The notes: generated by a model from the sequence alone, not told the origin. 64,000 nucleotides of DNA from Lumnitzera littorea (GCA_024138015.1 JAMXBB010000011.1:81294551-81358550), one strand, 5' to 3'; positions 47,096 to 60,387 are shown, numbered from the stretch's first letter. Made by a program: numbers and translations.

Positions 47096-50000
47096 ATGGA
47101 GTCTTTATGTTCTCCATGGTTATGTAAAGGTTTGTGCTTTACTTCCACTTCGTTTCTTCTCGTTATTTTTTAAATTTTCGTCTAGTTTCTTAAAAATGGG
47201 TTTGCACTTATCATCTCCATGATTATATAAAGGTGTGAGCTTTACTTCCACTTTTGTTTCACCTTGTTCAGTTTTTGGTTCTTGGGCAAGTTTATTAACG
47301 TGGGTTCGTATATATGATCCCTTAATTTCTCGTTTACATTAAAGCTTCCAAGAATTCGATACCCGGTCATGAAAATATAAGCTCCGGCGTTTGACTTTGT
47401 GTATTGGTTTTGATAGCTCAATTATATAAGGAGGATTAGGTTTGTTGATATATTTTTTTTTCCTTACTGGTCTTGTTGTGGAGTAGTGGTTTAGTTTTCC
47501 TGGATGAGAGCTGGCAACTGTAGTATGTATTGTATTGTGTCATGACTAGAACTGTGAGAAAGAAGTAAGCTTAAAAATTAGTTTGTTTTGCAGTTGTATC
47601 ACGGTACCACCATATGGTGTCCGAGATGGCAGTTTGAAATGCTGTCTTGAACCGGAAGAGTACCGTCACCGTGTTGAAGGTGAATTTGTGTTTTGGGGGT
47701 AGAAATTGACACAAAAAATTGTATAATTGTAATTTGAATCGATCGAGTTGTGGTCTTGGAATGGTGATGAGATGTGTATAGGAAGGCTTCTCTAAGGTTG
47801 TTAAATGTAGTGTAGTGGTAGAGCAGGGAAAGTATTGGATGTAGTTGGTTGTGTAAGGGGAAAAAAAATCTCCAAGAAGGGAAGTGGTGTGAACATGTGC
47901 ACATGCTGAATTGGTCTGGATATGCTGAAGTAGGAGAATCAAGATATATTCATGCCATGCCTCCCAATTCTTTGAAATTTCAATAACTAGTGGAGAGAAG
48001 GAATCATTACATGAGTTAGTTATAGATAACTAGGCGATGTTGTTCTGTATGCACAGTTTTTTAACTTGTGCAGTTCTCAGTGTTTTTTTTTTATTTTTTT
48101 ATTATAATTAAGACATATTGATTTTGAGACAATATATAGATGAATATGATGAAGCTTAATGGAGTCCTTAACTAATTACTTGAATTTGTCCTTTCTGTTA
48201 CTTTCTTAATCTCTCCTAAGGAAAAAAAATAATCTTTCTCTTGATTATTCTATTGTTTATCGCATATTTTTCCTTTCTAAAGAAGATGGTTCTATTTCTG
48301 TCACAGCTACAGGGTCTACGGGTATAGGTCAGTCTGATGCTGGTTTCAGTTTCAAAAGATTGAATTCCACGTATTTACAGGTACATAGTCTTAAAGGGAC
48401 CCTCATTACTCTTGTAGTCTCTAAATATATGCAGTTTCTATAATACCTTCTGATATGGATTGTTTAATCTCTTGTTTTGAAATCCTGAATGAGGCATGCA
48501 AATTTGGAAAAGCTTGATTTTCCTAGTTGGATGGCTTCTGCTAGTTGAATCAGTAGTTTACTTACATCTTCCAACATTGAGATGCAGGAGTGCTCATCTT
48601 AGCGATTACTTATGCATTGTGTAGTGCAATTCTCTAGACCGATCATTATTTTATGGAACCCATCTGGTTTATCAATTTCAGGGGAAGAAAAAAGGAAACT
48701 GTTAAATAAGTTAAATCTGGGAAAGACTGTAGACTTGGGAGGAAACAGTTCAATTGGAGAACTGATCACATGATTTTCCAGAATTTTGCTAGTTCAGTGA
48801 CTCTTTTTTTTTTTTTTTTTTGGATAACTAAAATTAATGTTAGTATTTTGCAGCAGCTTCATACGGAAGGAAATTCAAAGCTTTCTTTTCCTCTAGTTGT
48901 TTCTCGGTTTATGGGGGCCTTGTCATAGATGCCATATCTATTTGATAGAGTGGAGAGGTGATATGAACCTGCAAGTGATCAGATGAGGGAACTAAATTAC
49001 TTTTATTGAATTCGTAGAGAAAATGGAAACACAAAACCTAATTTTTCTCTAGTGAGCCATGAGCTAAAATCTCACACATAACATGATCATAAGCTCACAC
49101 ACAAACCAACTCACAAGACTTAACATAATATCTAGCTGACCTTTTCTAACTAACTCTGCCTATTTATAGTAGTAGCTAGCTAATAGTGGCTTCTAGAATA
49201 CCGACACACCAACACACCACATGACCTCACCAAAGTAGCCCACCACAGCCGTATACATCCACACATGACACATACTACACAAACAGACACAAAACATACA
49301 ACTTCACACTACACATTAAAGATCCTATCAATTCCATCCTGCCCAAAAAGTGTCTTTGCCCTCAAGGACAGTTGGAGAAAACCAAACAAATCAATTAGCC
49401 AACCCCCTTGCTGTCAAATGGCTGTACATGTAGCGAAGTCTCCTTGTCGTGTTCCCGAACACAACTTGAACCAGCTTGATTTTCCTCCAACACCATCACC
49501 CAAAGAGATTTGTTTGGACACTTGTGATTAGTCAAGAATGGCTGATCACACTTGAAACAAAGTCCTTTTGCCATCTTCTCACGAAACTCCGCATTGGATA
49601 GTTGTCGTTGGCCATGTGACTTTTGCCATCCTTCTTGCTGCTGACCTTGATTGGCCATTTTATTAGAAGCAGGCACAACTGATGGCTCACCCTTCAACAA
49701 CCCATGAGTTGGAGCACCTGATTGCAAAGACAAGTTTTCCTTGGGTTGAGAATTCTTGGCATTGGAATGCACTTGAGTTTGTGTTGGAGAAAAATGGGGT
49801 CACACCATGCTCAAATAAGATTGTCGATATGGATTTTGGTAAAATGTCTTAATTCTATTGATTTCAATCCCAATGCCATAAAGCCCAGCACCTTGGTTAG
49901 AGAGTGGGGATATGATAATACGACAATCAAACTCTCTCTCTACATTCAGTGCTAATTCCACAGCTGTTTCTGGGATAGAAGGCGACAAAGTATGCAAATG

Positions 50001-53000
50001 AATTTAAATTTCCTCTCGCAATCCTCCCAAAAAGTACCCCAGCAGTTGCAATTTTGGAATTATTGGAGCTTGCGAAGCTAACATCTCAAACTCATCAATG
50101 TATTGACATTTGGGTGATAGTTGGCAAAGTTGAGATAAACTTTTGAATGGATCCAGAATCCATTGCCTGATCATCCTCAACTAGTGAACACATTGTGCCC
50201 TCATACAAGAAGCAGCCAAGGTGACTTTTTGATCCTCTTATTAAAATATCGATCAACCATTAATATAGAATGTATTGGATCTATTCCATTAAATAAAGGC
50301 ATGATGACTCGAGCTGCATTAAGTTGGGAATCCTCATTTGCTATTCTGTGCTCTTCTCCAATCGATGGATAAACAAGTTAATTAACTTCACTTAGGCCAT
50401 CAACTCTGTGATTCTCCAGACTGATGTGATTACTTCTTCCATCAATGTCACTCTTCTCCAATTGGATTTTTACCATTCTCATTAGCAGCATGTTTTTTCC
50501 CCCAGTTGCTGCAATCCAAAGATCCTCTACCATCTTCTGCATTTTTGACATCGTGCCCTGTCTTGTTGAAGCATCTCCTTGCAAGACTGCAACATTTCCA
50601 GAGAGATCCTTCTGATTGCAATCTAAAGTTGCAATGTGTTGTTGAACTTCTTGCATTTCCTCTCTCATCTCGGCTACTTTTGTCTCAAGCTCATTGACTT
50701 GTCTCCATACAAGTCATGTTTCAACCTGTTTGAAAGATGATGTAATCTGTTTGGAAAAAAATTGAATGAGATGCAACCAATTTCAAAGGGAATCAACTTG
50801 CTCTGGCAGGTCTCCAGTGAGGATCTGATAGGTTGGACCAATTAATATGAATCATCAGATGAGAAAACTAAAGTACTTTTATTGAATTTGCAGAGGAATT
50901 GGAAATACAAACCCTAATTTCTCTCTAGAAGAGAGCCATGAGCTAAAAGATCACACACAAACTAACTCATAAGACTTAACAAAATACCTAGCCGACCTTT
51001 TCTAACTACCTCTGCCTATTTGTAGTAGTAGCTAACTAATAGTAGCTTCTAGAACACCTACACAACAACACACCACATGACCTCGCCAAAGCAGGTCATC
51101 ACAGCAGCACATGTCCACAGATGACACATACTACACAAACAGATACACAACACATACAACTTCACACTACACATTAAAGATCTTATCAAGAGGTAAAGTG
51201 GAGGCTGTGGACATCCTAAATGTAGATGGAAAGCATATCAGAAAGTAATTTCTGCAACATTTAATCCTGTTAACTAGGTCAATTTGAAATATCAGTATGG
51301 GGACATGTTAGGTTTCTTTTAAAGAAGGGGAAAAAGTTTGTTGAGCAGTTTATAAAGATCTTACTTACCCGGCTTCCTATTGTTTTGAAACTCCTGTCTC
51401 CCTCTTCTTCTTCTTTTCTTGTTTTTTCCCCTCTCCCAAAATAAATAAAATTGGCAGTCTGAAGATAGTGCTGTCATTACAACACAAAATCGGTTAACAT
51501 GGGATGAAGTTGCATATGTTCCTGTTGCTTCCTTAATCTGCTATCCCTTGTCACAACCATCTTGCCAAGACTGGTAAGAGGTGTGGGGCTGTCTGGGAGA
51601 TGAAAACGTTAAACCATTTGTTTCTGGAGTCTAAACAAATGCATGGACCTTATTCTACAATGTCAGTGATGAATTGGCCCTGGCTATGATGTAGTTTCCA
51701 TTTAGCTTCTGGCTTCAGCAAGGTTTTAGTTTTGATGAAACCAGCTTCTTTATGAAGGTGAGACATGTTGTGTTGAGCTTCCATGGTATTTTATATGATG
51801 ATTCTCATTGATATGCTTTTTTTCTTAAATCCCTCCATCTGGTTGGATAGAGGAAATCCTGAGCTGTGTGTCATCTGCAGTTATAGAGCCGAAGGGGAAT
51901 TTGCTACTATTAATAATTTCCTTTTATGTCATTTGCTTTTATTGGCAGTAATCTAATTGTCTGAATCTTCCAGAAATCTTTTCTAGGTTCATTCCCAGCT
52001 TCGATAATACAAATAAGAAGTGGTTTTAATAACTCAAGACAACCTCCATTATGGTTTTCTGTGAAGTGTGAGAAGGATGACTCTGTTGAACATGTCTCAG
52101 TTGAGCGCCCACCATATTACAGTTATATGGATTCTACATCTGGGCAGCTTGAACCAGCATCTGGTGCTCGGGCTAGTATTCCAGGAGAGGATTATTGGCC
52201 AGAAGGTACTGCTAGTAGAGTCAGGGCAGCACGAGCACCTGAACCTACAGGAAAGTCATTAGGATCTCCTTCTTATGGGAAAAATCCTGGAAGCAGGAGG
52301 AAGAAAAATAAAAAATCGATGGCTGTGGGTGCCTCTGAAAGTTCTGAAATGACTACAGAGTTAAGCAATCCGGAGGAACCTTCTGCGACATCTGAATTGT
52401 CAGGATTATCTGTAGAGTCTAATGATCAAACCACACCAGAAACTTCAGATGATGTCACTGAAGAGCCTAAAGATGGCTCATCAGAATATGTTGTTTACCA
52501 GACAGAACCCAAGGAGGAGGAGGAGGAGGGATATGCATTGGACAAAAAGCTAGGTCGTCCTCACCCTTTTATTGATCCAAAGATGAAGAAAACTATAGAG
52601 GAGCCACTAACTAGTGAAGAGCTATGGTGGAATTGGAGGAAGCCAGAAAAGGAACAATGGTCTAAATGGCAAAGGAGGAGGCCTGATGTTGAAACGGTAT
52701 TTTAATATTGATGTGGTAGATCATGTTATTTATGATCTTTTGGATATTTTTCTGCTCTCATATCTTTAAATTGTATTTATTAATTAATGAACAAAAAGCT
52801 CACAACACTTAGGAGAATGATTGTTTAACATGTAATTGAATGCATGTTAGTGGATAAAAGTATTTGCTTGTTTTTTGGGTAATTCAAGATTTTCTTTTTG
52901 GCAATTCATTGCTTTATCCTCTTCCATCTTTCAGGTTTTTCTAAAAGCAATGGCAGAAACTGGACAAGTAAAGCTATATGGTGATCATCCAACGGTAACG

Positions 53001-56000
53001 GAAACGTCGTTATACAGAGCTAGAAGACATTTATTCAAGGAAGAGAGGTACAGATGATTTTAACTAATCCATGCTTTCTTTATAGTTTCTTGTTTTCCCT
53101 GGCTAGATAAGTAGTTATCATATTGTTGTTGTGCTATAATGTTTCTCATATGGATGTATTTAGATTATTTTAATTTATTTTGTGCTTAGTAATGAATCAC
53201 TGATCCAAAAATATCAATTTAAGAGTATTTGTTCCTTATAAGCAAGAGCCACAAAGAACCTGATATTTTAGTCTGCTTCTTTCAGTCATCACATTGAGAT
53301 GAATAAATGAGATTTACTCCTCTAGGATTGACTTGCTAGACTAGTAAATGTTCAAGTGATTCTAATTAATCACAGGTTTATCAACTTTATGGACAATTTG
53401 GATAGGTTTTTTTGAATGTTATGTTTGATGGTGGTGACCCCTTTTTCTTCCTTTGTTTAGTCAATTACTTCAACATATCACTGAAGGTGACAACACGACA
53501 GTTGAGGCAATATTTATCTGTTTTCTGTGAAAGGTCTCTTGCTGTAATTCTGGCAAAGAAATAAATTTCTAGATTGAGAGTTGAATTGTTATAATTTAGA
53601 TATAGGTTCCTGCACATCAGCATGTATGGCTATCGATTTGAAAAAAAAAAGGGTGTGCCAGCAAATTTAAAGATGTGGAAATGTTAATTGCTTTATTGAG
53701 AGTATAGCGGATTGTTAATCTGGCAAATGTATTAGACTTTTATCTGATTGTGTAAAGTTAATATAAAGTTTACTTTATCATTCGATATTAGTAGTTTGAC
53801 AAGGTGTATTGTGCAGTAGAAGCCTTACCCAAAAAAATATTGTGTAGAATAAGCATGACCAATATCATACGATAGTTCATGCTATTGCCTTTTACTCAAG
53901 TTCGAAATTTTCCATATACCCCAAAAAAAGTTAAGAATCTTTTACTCATTTTAGGGGAAAAAACACAATGCTAATTGATCATGGTTATAACTGTGTGGAA
54001 GACGTAAAAGTGCTGGTGTAGTGTGGCATTGGTTACTGTATTGGAAGGGCAGTGTCTGTGTTTTGGTTTCACAGGTGCTGATATGTGACTCCTTGGTTGA
54101 TAGACCTATATTATCCTGTAATTATCTGGTGTGGTAAAAATGGTTGAGGTCATGCCTTGTGATTTTAGTCATGGGTTGAGGCAAGGGTCTCTGAAAAAGA
54201 AGGAAATATAAGTATAGAAGGATTCATCTCTTCTCTCTCTCTAAAAAATGTGTGTTCCTACATAACATACTATTAATTGAATGTAGTTAGAATCTTATGA
54301 TTTAATCAACTTTCTCTCTAGGCTTCAAGCTGAACAAGAGAGGCTGGAAAAAATTGGCCCAATTGCATATTACTCTGAATGGGTAAAAGCATGGAAAAGG
54401 GACACTTCACGAGAAGCAGTTCAAAAGCATTTTGAAGAGACTGGTGAAGATGAAAATATGCAATTAATTGAAATGTTTATGCACCAAACTGATAGAGAAT
54501 TCCGTATAATGATGGGAACTGATGTTCGAATCAAGAGAGATCCTTTGGCAATGAGGATGCGAGAGGATCAGATAAAGCAAAGTATATATTTAAAACCTAA
54601 AGCCTCTTTTCTTATATATTCACTTTTTCCATGAACTTTATTTGATCATGCACAAATGTATTGAATTTTTCATTCTTCTGGTTTTGTTTATAAATGTCTT
54701 GTAAGTTGGCTGTATTTAGGGTAAAGACAGCAACATTAGAAAAATCGAAAGGGGTGAAATACATGGTTTAACTTAATGTCATTCATAGACTGAAAATTCA
54801 ATGCTTTCAAGAGATGAAAATCCTTAAAAATATTGTACATTCAAAAGTTGAGGGGGTTATGAGCACATGCCCACAGTTCGGGGCCAATGCAATTCTACCT
54901 ACATTGTGAATAAGATGCTGAGCTGTAATGCTTATAGTTGATGGATCTCGCATGCATATCTTAGCTTCTTTTATTATCTACGTGGGCAAAGAACATTTAG
55001 GGGAAAGTAAAAGAGCAATACGAAAATGTGCCTCATTGTTGCACTGTCATGCACTTTCCTTTTGGGTAATATCTGAATGCATATATTGCATATGTATGGT
55101 GTCCAAAGGTCTCCTTGCATAAAATCATTTGATCACCACTATGGATGGTTACATGCATTGGAAAATCAACTTTAGAACTCCTTCATGATATGATGCTTCC
55201 ATTACAGCAGTAGCAAAAAGATCTCAGAAGTGGATATCAAAAGATAACTGTTGGAACCTCTTTGATTTTGCTGTATAGCAATATCTTGTAACATTCAAGC
55301 CACAAGCCTCAAATATCAATCGAGCGAACTACACACCCATATTTGCTCTGTCACTAAAGGCATGAAAGAGAGTAGATGCACTATATACATACTGTACCTT
55401 AATGGAGCTGGTAAAACAACATTGTTTTTGCAGTATGGGGTGGGGATCCAGTTTATCCAACTATCAATTACATTCAAGATCCCAATGAGGTTATTGACTA
55501 CAGGGGTCCAGATTTTCATGAGCCAACACCGGATATGTTGGCTTATTTGAAAGAGGTTAGGATTTTGTTAAATTCTTTTTTTTTTTTCAATGATAAAGAA
55601 AATTCTTATTTTATTTTTCTCTATCTGCTGCAGAACATCTTTTTGTCAATGGTGGCATAATTGCTTCAGTTAAAGGCACTATTTTAAAAAGTCTTTGATG
55701 CATTTGGGCAGCTAATAATGAAAATGCCTTTGTTATGTGATTCATAGTTTTTTATGTAATCAAGGTGCCAATCCAATGTGGATTAGTATGTCATCTTTCC
55801 AAGTCTGCTCTTAGAAATTCAAGAGAGAATGTTTGAGCCAGCCATTAAACTAGAGTCTGATATGTACTTCTTTTATAACTTTTCCTGCAAAAGAGTACCT
55901 TCGTTGTTTGGATATTATTATTGTTGTTGTTATTTTGTTCCTGGAGGACATCAGTCATACTTTCCGACGTTGCCAAATAAAATGGTAAAGTTAGTGGACT

Positions 56001-59000
56001 ATTCCAATTAAAACAGTGTAATTTGCTTAAATTGACATGTTATTTTAAAATGCTAAATGTTTCTTCACTCTTCCCCTACAATAACTGATGCTCTTTGCAC
56101 CCATCTTCAATGGCAACTGACCATCTTCAGTAGCAAGTGACTATGTTCAACAATTACCCAAGACTATCTTTGGTTTTTATTGACCAGTTACTACTGCCAT
56201 GTCAATTCTAAGAAACCATGACATTTCGTGGCTGTTTATCCTCTTGGCCATTTCCAACACCCAGTAATCAATTTTGCTGTTTAAATGATCTCTCTTTCTC
56301 TCTGTGTGTGCGAGTGTGTTTGTGTAGCTGGGCCTTTTTTTCCAGTGAAGGTTGCATCCTTAATTGCAATGTGTAGCTCCAAGATGTGGCCTTAGTGTGA
56401 TGTGAACACAATGCCTCATGCAGCTTACCATAGTTAAACCATTGTTGGTAGTTTGTGTTGACACTGCAGGCAATGTTTTATCGCATGAAATATCTCTATC
56501 AGCAAAATCGTCATTTCATTAGATGAAAATTGGAATATACTCAGAAAATTATTTCCAATGAGATTTCTCTAATGAAAGTTCTTCGCAAAATTAATCACAC
56601 ACACACACATGTACACACATATATATATACATTTATATATATACATGTACTTATTTATGATCCCTCTAATTGTGATTTTGAAGTTTGTGATTTCTGCTAC
56701 GCCTTGTGTCTCTTATCACTATTTCCTCTTCTTTTACTTCTTATAATTTCAAATGGAGCTTACTCATGCAATCGCAATGATGTCTTAAATGACATTTACC
56801 TGTTGAATTAATTCCTGTTTACCCATGATAATATATTGCTAAATGGACCAATTAAATGTAATATTATTTGTAAAATTAGACAAGCTTATGATAGTTTAGT
56901 TTGTTGCATTGATAGGAGTAAAGTACCCAAAAACATTTTAGTGATTGATCTGTTTCTTCTATTAGTTTGGGCAATTTGAAACTGGAGAAGCAGATGACTT
57001 TTCATGGCAGAGAATCCGAGATGCCCAAAAGTAAAGAGTGGCTCCTGTAGTTGTTTCATGTCCTTTACATTGGATAGCAACACATTAATTTTCAAAATAC
57101 TATCGACTTCATAGATGGCAAATCCTGTAAATTGATTTGATACAGGCTATAGTACTCCTTGGTTCCTTTTTCATGTAAAGAAAGAAAATCCATATTCTGA
57201 TGATGATTGTAGCTTCTATTTTGCCTAATGGCATGAGTTGCAGCTGTTATCATTGATTGTGGCCATTATTTTTTCATTTGGATTTCCTTCCAATTTTTTT
57301 GGCTGCTTTGTTAAATGCTAATACTCTTACTTTTGATCAGCATGGCAAGATTATTTCAAGGAAAGAGCTTGAACAGATTCTTGCAAAAGAGAAGACTGAA
57401 GAAGTTGAGGTGACGATAGTTCTGACACATTCTCAGATCATATAAAGTGTGTGTTTTAGACCCAGGAATATGTTTTGTCTTCGTTGATACTTACATGAAG
57501 TACTCGGCCTTTCCACTTGTGTGAGACTCCAGCAGTTTGCCATCCCATTTATTTACCTTTAATTGCAGATTCTTCTTACATACAGTCTTCCTTGCACTCT
57601 CCATTCTGCATGGTTCAAGTTCAAATTGTGTGATGATTATTTTCAATTTTATTTTTACTGATGCTTAGGTTTTTTTATTATAATGGTCCTCTCATTTCTT
57701 CACCCCTTTTTGCTTTGTTTTTGCCTTAAATATCCTATCTATCCTGTCACTTGAGAGTGCCTAGCTGTCTGATGAAAGCCTGAAATACCGGAGTGGCTAT
57801 GCATTATGTAATAAGAAAGAAATCCTGATATGCTCAAAGATCGTTTTTGTTGCGTAGGATGAAGATGCACTTTTAAGTGAATGTTGAGTGTCTTGATATC
57901 ATTCATTAGCAAGTCTTTGATCTAAATGCTTTTATTGTTAGCTAGGCAAATTCAAGGGCTACTTTTTGCAATTGCCAACCTGCATTTTGATCCTTTTCTT
58001 GGCCCAAAAGGGAAAAAAATACTGCATTTTGTTTTGGATTGAAAATTTTTTTCAAATCACTAGGATATCTAGTGAAGATCTTTCCTTCAGCTCTAGAAAA
58101 GTCAGAATAAGAGCATAGGATGCTTGACTGGTTGGTAGTTATGCAATCCTACAATCACATCATAGCAAATTCAACTATCAGTATGTTTCATTGCTTTTTA
58201 CTCCACTCTTTGTATCAAGAACTTGTGATCTGCGAGTTAAATTTATGAATAGCCATAAAATAAATGTAAGATAAGGCTGTCACAGAACTGTCTGTACGAC
58301 CATTCTTCTTTCATGATTTTCTCTTATTTTTGTTTTGCCTCTCCGCCTCCAAACACTGCATGTAGTTTATGTAAGGTAATTATGTTATGATTTTTCCAAT
58401 TGGAAAAAAACATAGAGGAGCGGCATTGGAATCTTTTCAAATTATTAGTTAAAGGTAAATTTTGCTTGCAAAATTTAGTTAATAATGAAAGTTTGATGCT
58501 TCCTCTTATTGGTAGAATTGTATTGTTTTGTGTTTGCGATAGGATTTTTCGTCACCTCCCTTGTATCTTTGTTTTTTTGGGGGACTTTTCCTTACATTAA
58601 TGATTTAAACACATGACACATGCATGTTTCTTATTGGAAAAATTCCTTCATTCTCTTATTGTGAGATTACTAAGATATTTTGCGCAAAATAACTTGAAAT
58701 TATCCATGTAAATAAATAGGGAATAAAATGGAAACACATCTAATATGAGTAAGTTGTAAAATTACTCAAATGTCCAAAATCTGTAGGATCGTCATTTCTA
58801 TTTCTCTCTCTTTTTTCTTTATTCTTTGTTTGCTTCTTTTTTTTCTTTTTTTCTTTTAAGTACACCTATGGTGTTTTCATTTTCTTCTAAATGCATGTTA
58901 TACCACCTCCTGGTCTACTCAAGCTCCTAAAAGTATCTGAATCATTAGTCAAATTATTTCTTGAACTTAATCCTGAAATGATTGTCAATTCTACTTTATT

Positions 59001-60387
59001 TAAAGATGGTTTCTCAAACTTGCACCTGTTTTTGTTTCCAACTAGAAGTTTCATAATCTTAATTTTCTTTCGGTATGAGCAGATGACGGATATGGATGAA
59101 GCAATGGCCCGAGCAGTCGACATTGGTGAAAATGACGTGAGTTCTAGTGTATCAATATTTAGTTGTTTCCTTTGACTTTATCGTTTTATGTCTTAAACTT
59201 TTCTCTGGTCTCTCATAGACTTGTCATCTCATTCTTATTTGCGTGGCTCGTGTCATCATAGGATGGAGAGGATAGCGAGTTTGAGGGTGATGAACAAGAA
59301 GAAAAAATAACACGCAATTGGAGTGTCTTAAAAAGCAATCCTGAGCTTCGCAAGAAAAAGGTAACAATAATATTTATTTGTTTGTAATATGCTATTTCCA
59401 TTCATTTTAGCTTTGTCTAAATCTTGACGTTGCTTTCCTGCCTTAATTGTTGTGGCTGATCTTGGCCTGAATCTGTTTAAATTATAGTGAGATTCTCAGG
59501 ACTCCCATTAATTGTAAGCTAGCGCAATGGCTTCAAAACTATGAGATGCAGCATTATTTTGTTAGCTGCAACTTGTCGTCATTTTGATGCTTGGAATTGA
59601 TATATTTGAAAATTTTGACATGTATGCCTGATAATTGTTTAATAGATTGTGAAAACCATTAGGATAGCATTCTAAAACTTTGTGGATCTGCTCTGTTGAA
59701 ATTCAATTACTGTTTTAGTTAACGGAAGGGATAGCTGTAATTCAATCAGCCACTTTTAGGCACATGAACAGCTCTATAACCCATGCACTAGAGAAGTACA
59801 GCTTCCACCTCGTAGGATCTCCAAGAAGTGTCCATAAATTGCAGTTAAATGAAAACCGATGCTGCGATGAACAATGGGCAGGTCCCGAGACCTGCCGATG
59901 CTCTTTTTCTTCGAGAGAGCCTATACCTTCTTTTGGCCATCCCAAGCTGCATACCAAAATGTAGTAAAAAATTACTCGTAGAAAACTCTCTTCCTTTCTC
60001 TTTCTTTGTCCTATGTGCAGCTTGAACAAAAACATATAACACACCCTAATGCAGATTTATGTAAGGGAAGAAATGGGTGAGATGTGACTATGCCTACTAG
60101 TTAAAGAAGAGAATCAGGATCCATAAAAATTTTGATGATATTGAAACGATAAATTTTTATTAGGATTGATTGAATACCTGGGTAGAAAGTTGACATCATG
60201 TGTCTTCTCTCTTACATTCATGTCATCTGGGTAAACTTATTTGCATTTATTGGTTTTCTTCTTCCCTCTTTCCTAATATGAATTGCAGGATACGAAGCCC
60301 AAAAAGGGGGATCCGATGTCTCTGGATGATGCCATAAATGATTCTGAGAATCTGACGGATTTCCTTTTGGATTTTGATGAAGAGTGA
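47096..60387 (+). CDS. PTAC12: PTAC12/HEMERA (PAP5), 10 exons
   Basis: Exons joined in phase: 47096-47129, 48307-48380, 51974-52696, 52935-53047, 54322-54581, 55434-55555, 57341-57409, 59083-59136, 59262-59360, 60289-60387. They give 548 codons plus TGA; Arabidopsis HEMERA has about 527. All introns are GT-AG. Known role: part of the plastid-encoded RNA polymerase complex in chloroplasts; in the nucleus it acts with phytochromes in photobody formation and PIF turnover. Seen: RPPYYSYMDSTSG, PGEDYWPEGTASRVRAARAP, a basic nuclear-signal-like GSRRKKNKK (about residues 142-150), LGRPHPFIDP, EEWVKAWKRDTSREA-type core (exon 5), an acidic block (exon 9) and the tail NLTDFLLDFDEE, the known transactivation motif. 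Exons 3-10 are secure. Exons 1-2 (MESLCSPWLCK start, transit-peptide-like) rest on phase and similarity of position. A gag-only LTR element sits in intron 2. The frame is undamaged. Confidence 0.93.
47196..47232 (+). pseudogene. Duplicated copy of PTAC12 exon 1 in intron 1
   Basis: About 103 bp after exon 1 a diverged copy of exon 1 and its donor appears (TCTCCATGATTATATAAAG then GTGTGAG). The shared stretch continues into the intron (CTTTACTTCCACTT). TGG of the real exon is TGA here, so a start at 47196 would stop after eight residues. Confidence 0.7.
48954..48958. repeat. Target-site duplication of the intron-2 element, left
   Basis: AGAGG, identical to 51189-51193. Confidence 0.9.
48959..49330 (-). 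repeat. 3' LTR of the intron-2 element
   Basis: 372 bp; TGATATGAACC at the left, GATCCTATCA at the right. Confidence 0.9.
49395..49772 (-). CDS. Gag zinc-knuckle region of the intron-2 element
   Basis: An open frame of 125 codons with the knuckle CFKCDQPFLTNHKC at 49518-49559 (CX2CX7HXC), a form found in gypsy Gag proteins. A Gln/Lys-rich stretch (NQGQQQEGWQKSHGQ) precedes it. After the knuckle VMVLEE marks the usual end of Gag before protease, but no protease follows; the frame ends near the LTR. It is the C-terminal part of gag. Confidence 0.7.
   Translation of the reverse strand: MHSNAKNSQPKENLSLQSGAPTHGLLKGEPSVVPASNKMANQGQQQEGWQKSHGQRQLSNAEFREKMAKGLCFKCDQPFLTNHKCPNKSLWVMVLEENQAGSSCVREHDKETSLHVQPFDSKGVG
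49800..50160 (-). pseudogene. Gag core fragment of the intron-2 element
   Basis: Minus-strand pieces read YFLGGLREEI, stop, IHLHTLSPSIPETAVELAL, the part of gypsy Gag that lies before the zinc knuckle. It is interrupted by at least one stop. Confidence 0.6.
50378..50668 (-). CDS. Gag N-terminal coiled-coil region of the intron-2 element
   Basis: A 96-codon frame beginning MREEMQEVQQHIATLD is rich in Glu and Gln, as in the N-terminus of gypsy Gag proteins. It is the first part of the same gag, separated from the core by stops. Confidence 0.55.
   Translation of the reverse strand: MREEMQEVQQHIATLDCNQKDLSGNVAVLQGDASTRQGTMSKMQKMVEDLWIAATGGKNMLLMRMVKIQLEKSDIDGRSNHISLENHRVDGLSEVN
50826..51188 (-). 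repeat. 5' LTR of the intron-2 element
   Basis: 363 bp; pairs with 48959-49330. Confidence 0.9.
51189..51193. repeat. Target-site duplication of the intron-2 element, right
   Basis: AGAGG, identical to 48954-48958. Confidence 0.9.
56596..56648. repeat. AC/AT microsatellite in PTAC12 intron 6
   Basis: CACACACACACA followed by broken ATATAT runs. Confidence 0.9.
60358..60384 (+). other. PTAC12: Coding part of the HEMERA acidic transactivation tail
   Basis: The last nine codons read DFLLDFDEE, preceded by ENLT. It is an acidic/hydrophobic motif of the nine-residue transactivation type known from HEMERA. It ends at TGA 60385-60387. Confidence 0.75.

Larger units (their letters stand above)
48959..51188 (-). 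mobile_element. Gag-only LTR retrotransposon derivative in PTAC12 intron 2
   Basis: 2230 bp: LTRs at 48959-49330 and 50826-51188 (372 and 363 bp, starting TGATA and ending TATCA), flanked by identical AGAGG. The interior carries only gag on the minus strand and no pol, so the element depended on a partner for movement. A purine stretch (GGGCAGGATGGAAT on the minus strand) lies before its 3' LTR. The LTRs are close in sequence, so it is younger than elements A, B and D. It is opposite in direction to the host gene. Confidence 0.92.

Noticed and set aside
47594..47679. Exon-like stretch between TTTTGCAG and GAAGGTGAAT in intron 1, reading VPPYGVRDGSLKCCLEPEEY
   Set aside because: It looks coding, but joining it to exon 1 gives an immediate stop and the 548-codon frame needs exon 1 to join 48307. 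I do not recognise the peptide.
47571..47942. Minus-strand open frames of 123 and 101 codons in intron 1 of PTAC12
   Set aside because: No domain, low-complexity Thr/His/Tyr composition, and antisense to an intron of a well-supported gene.
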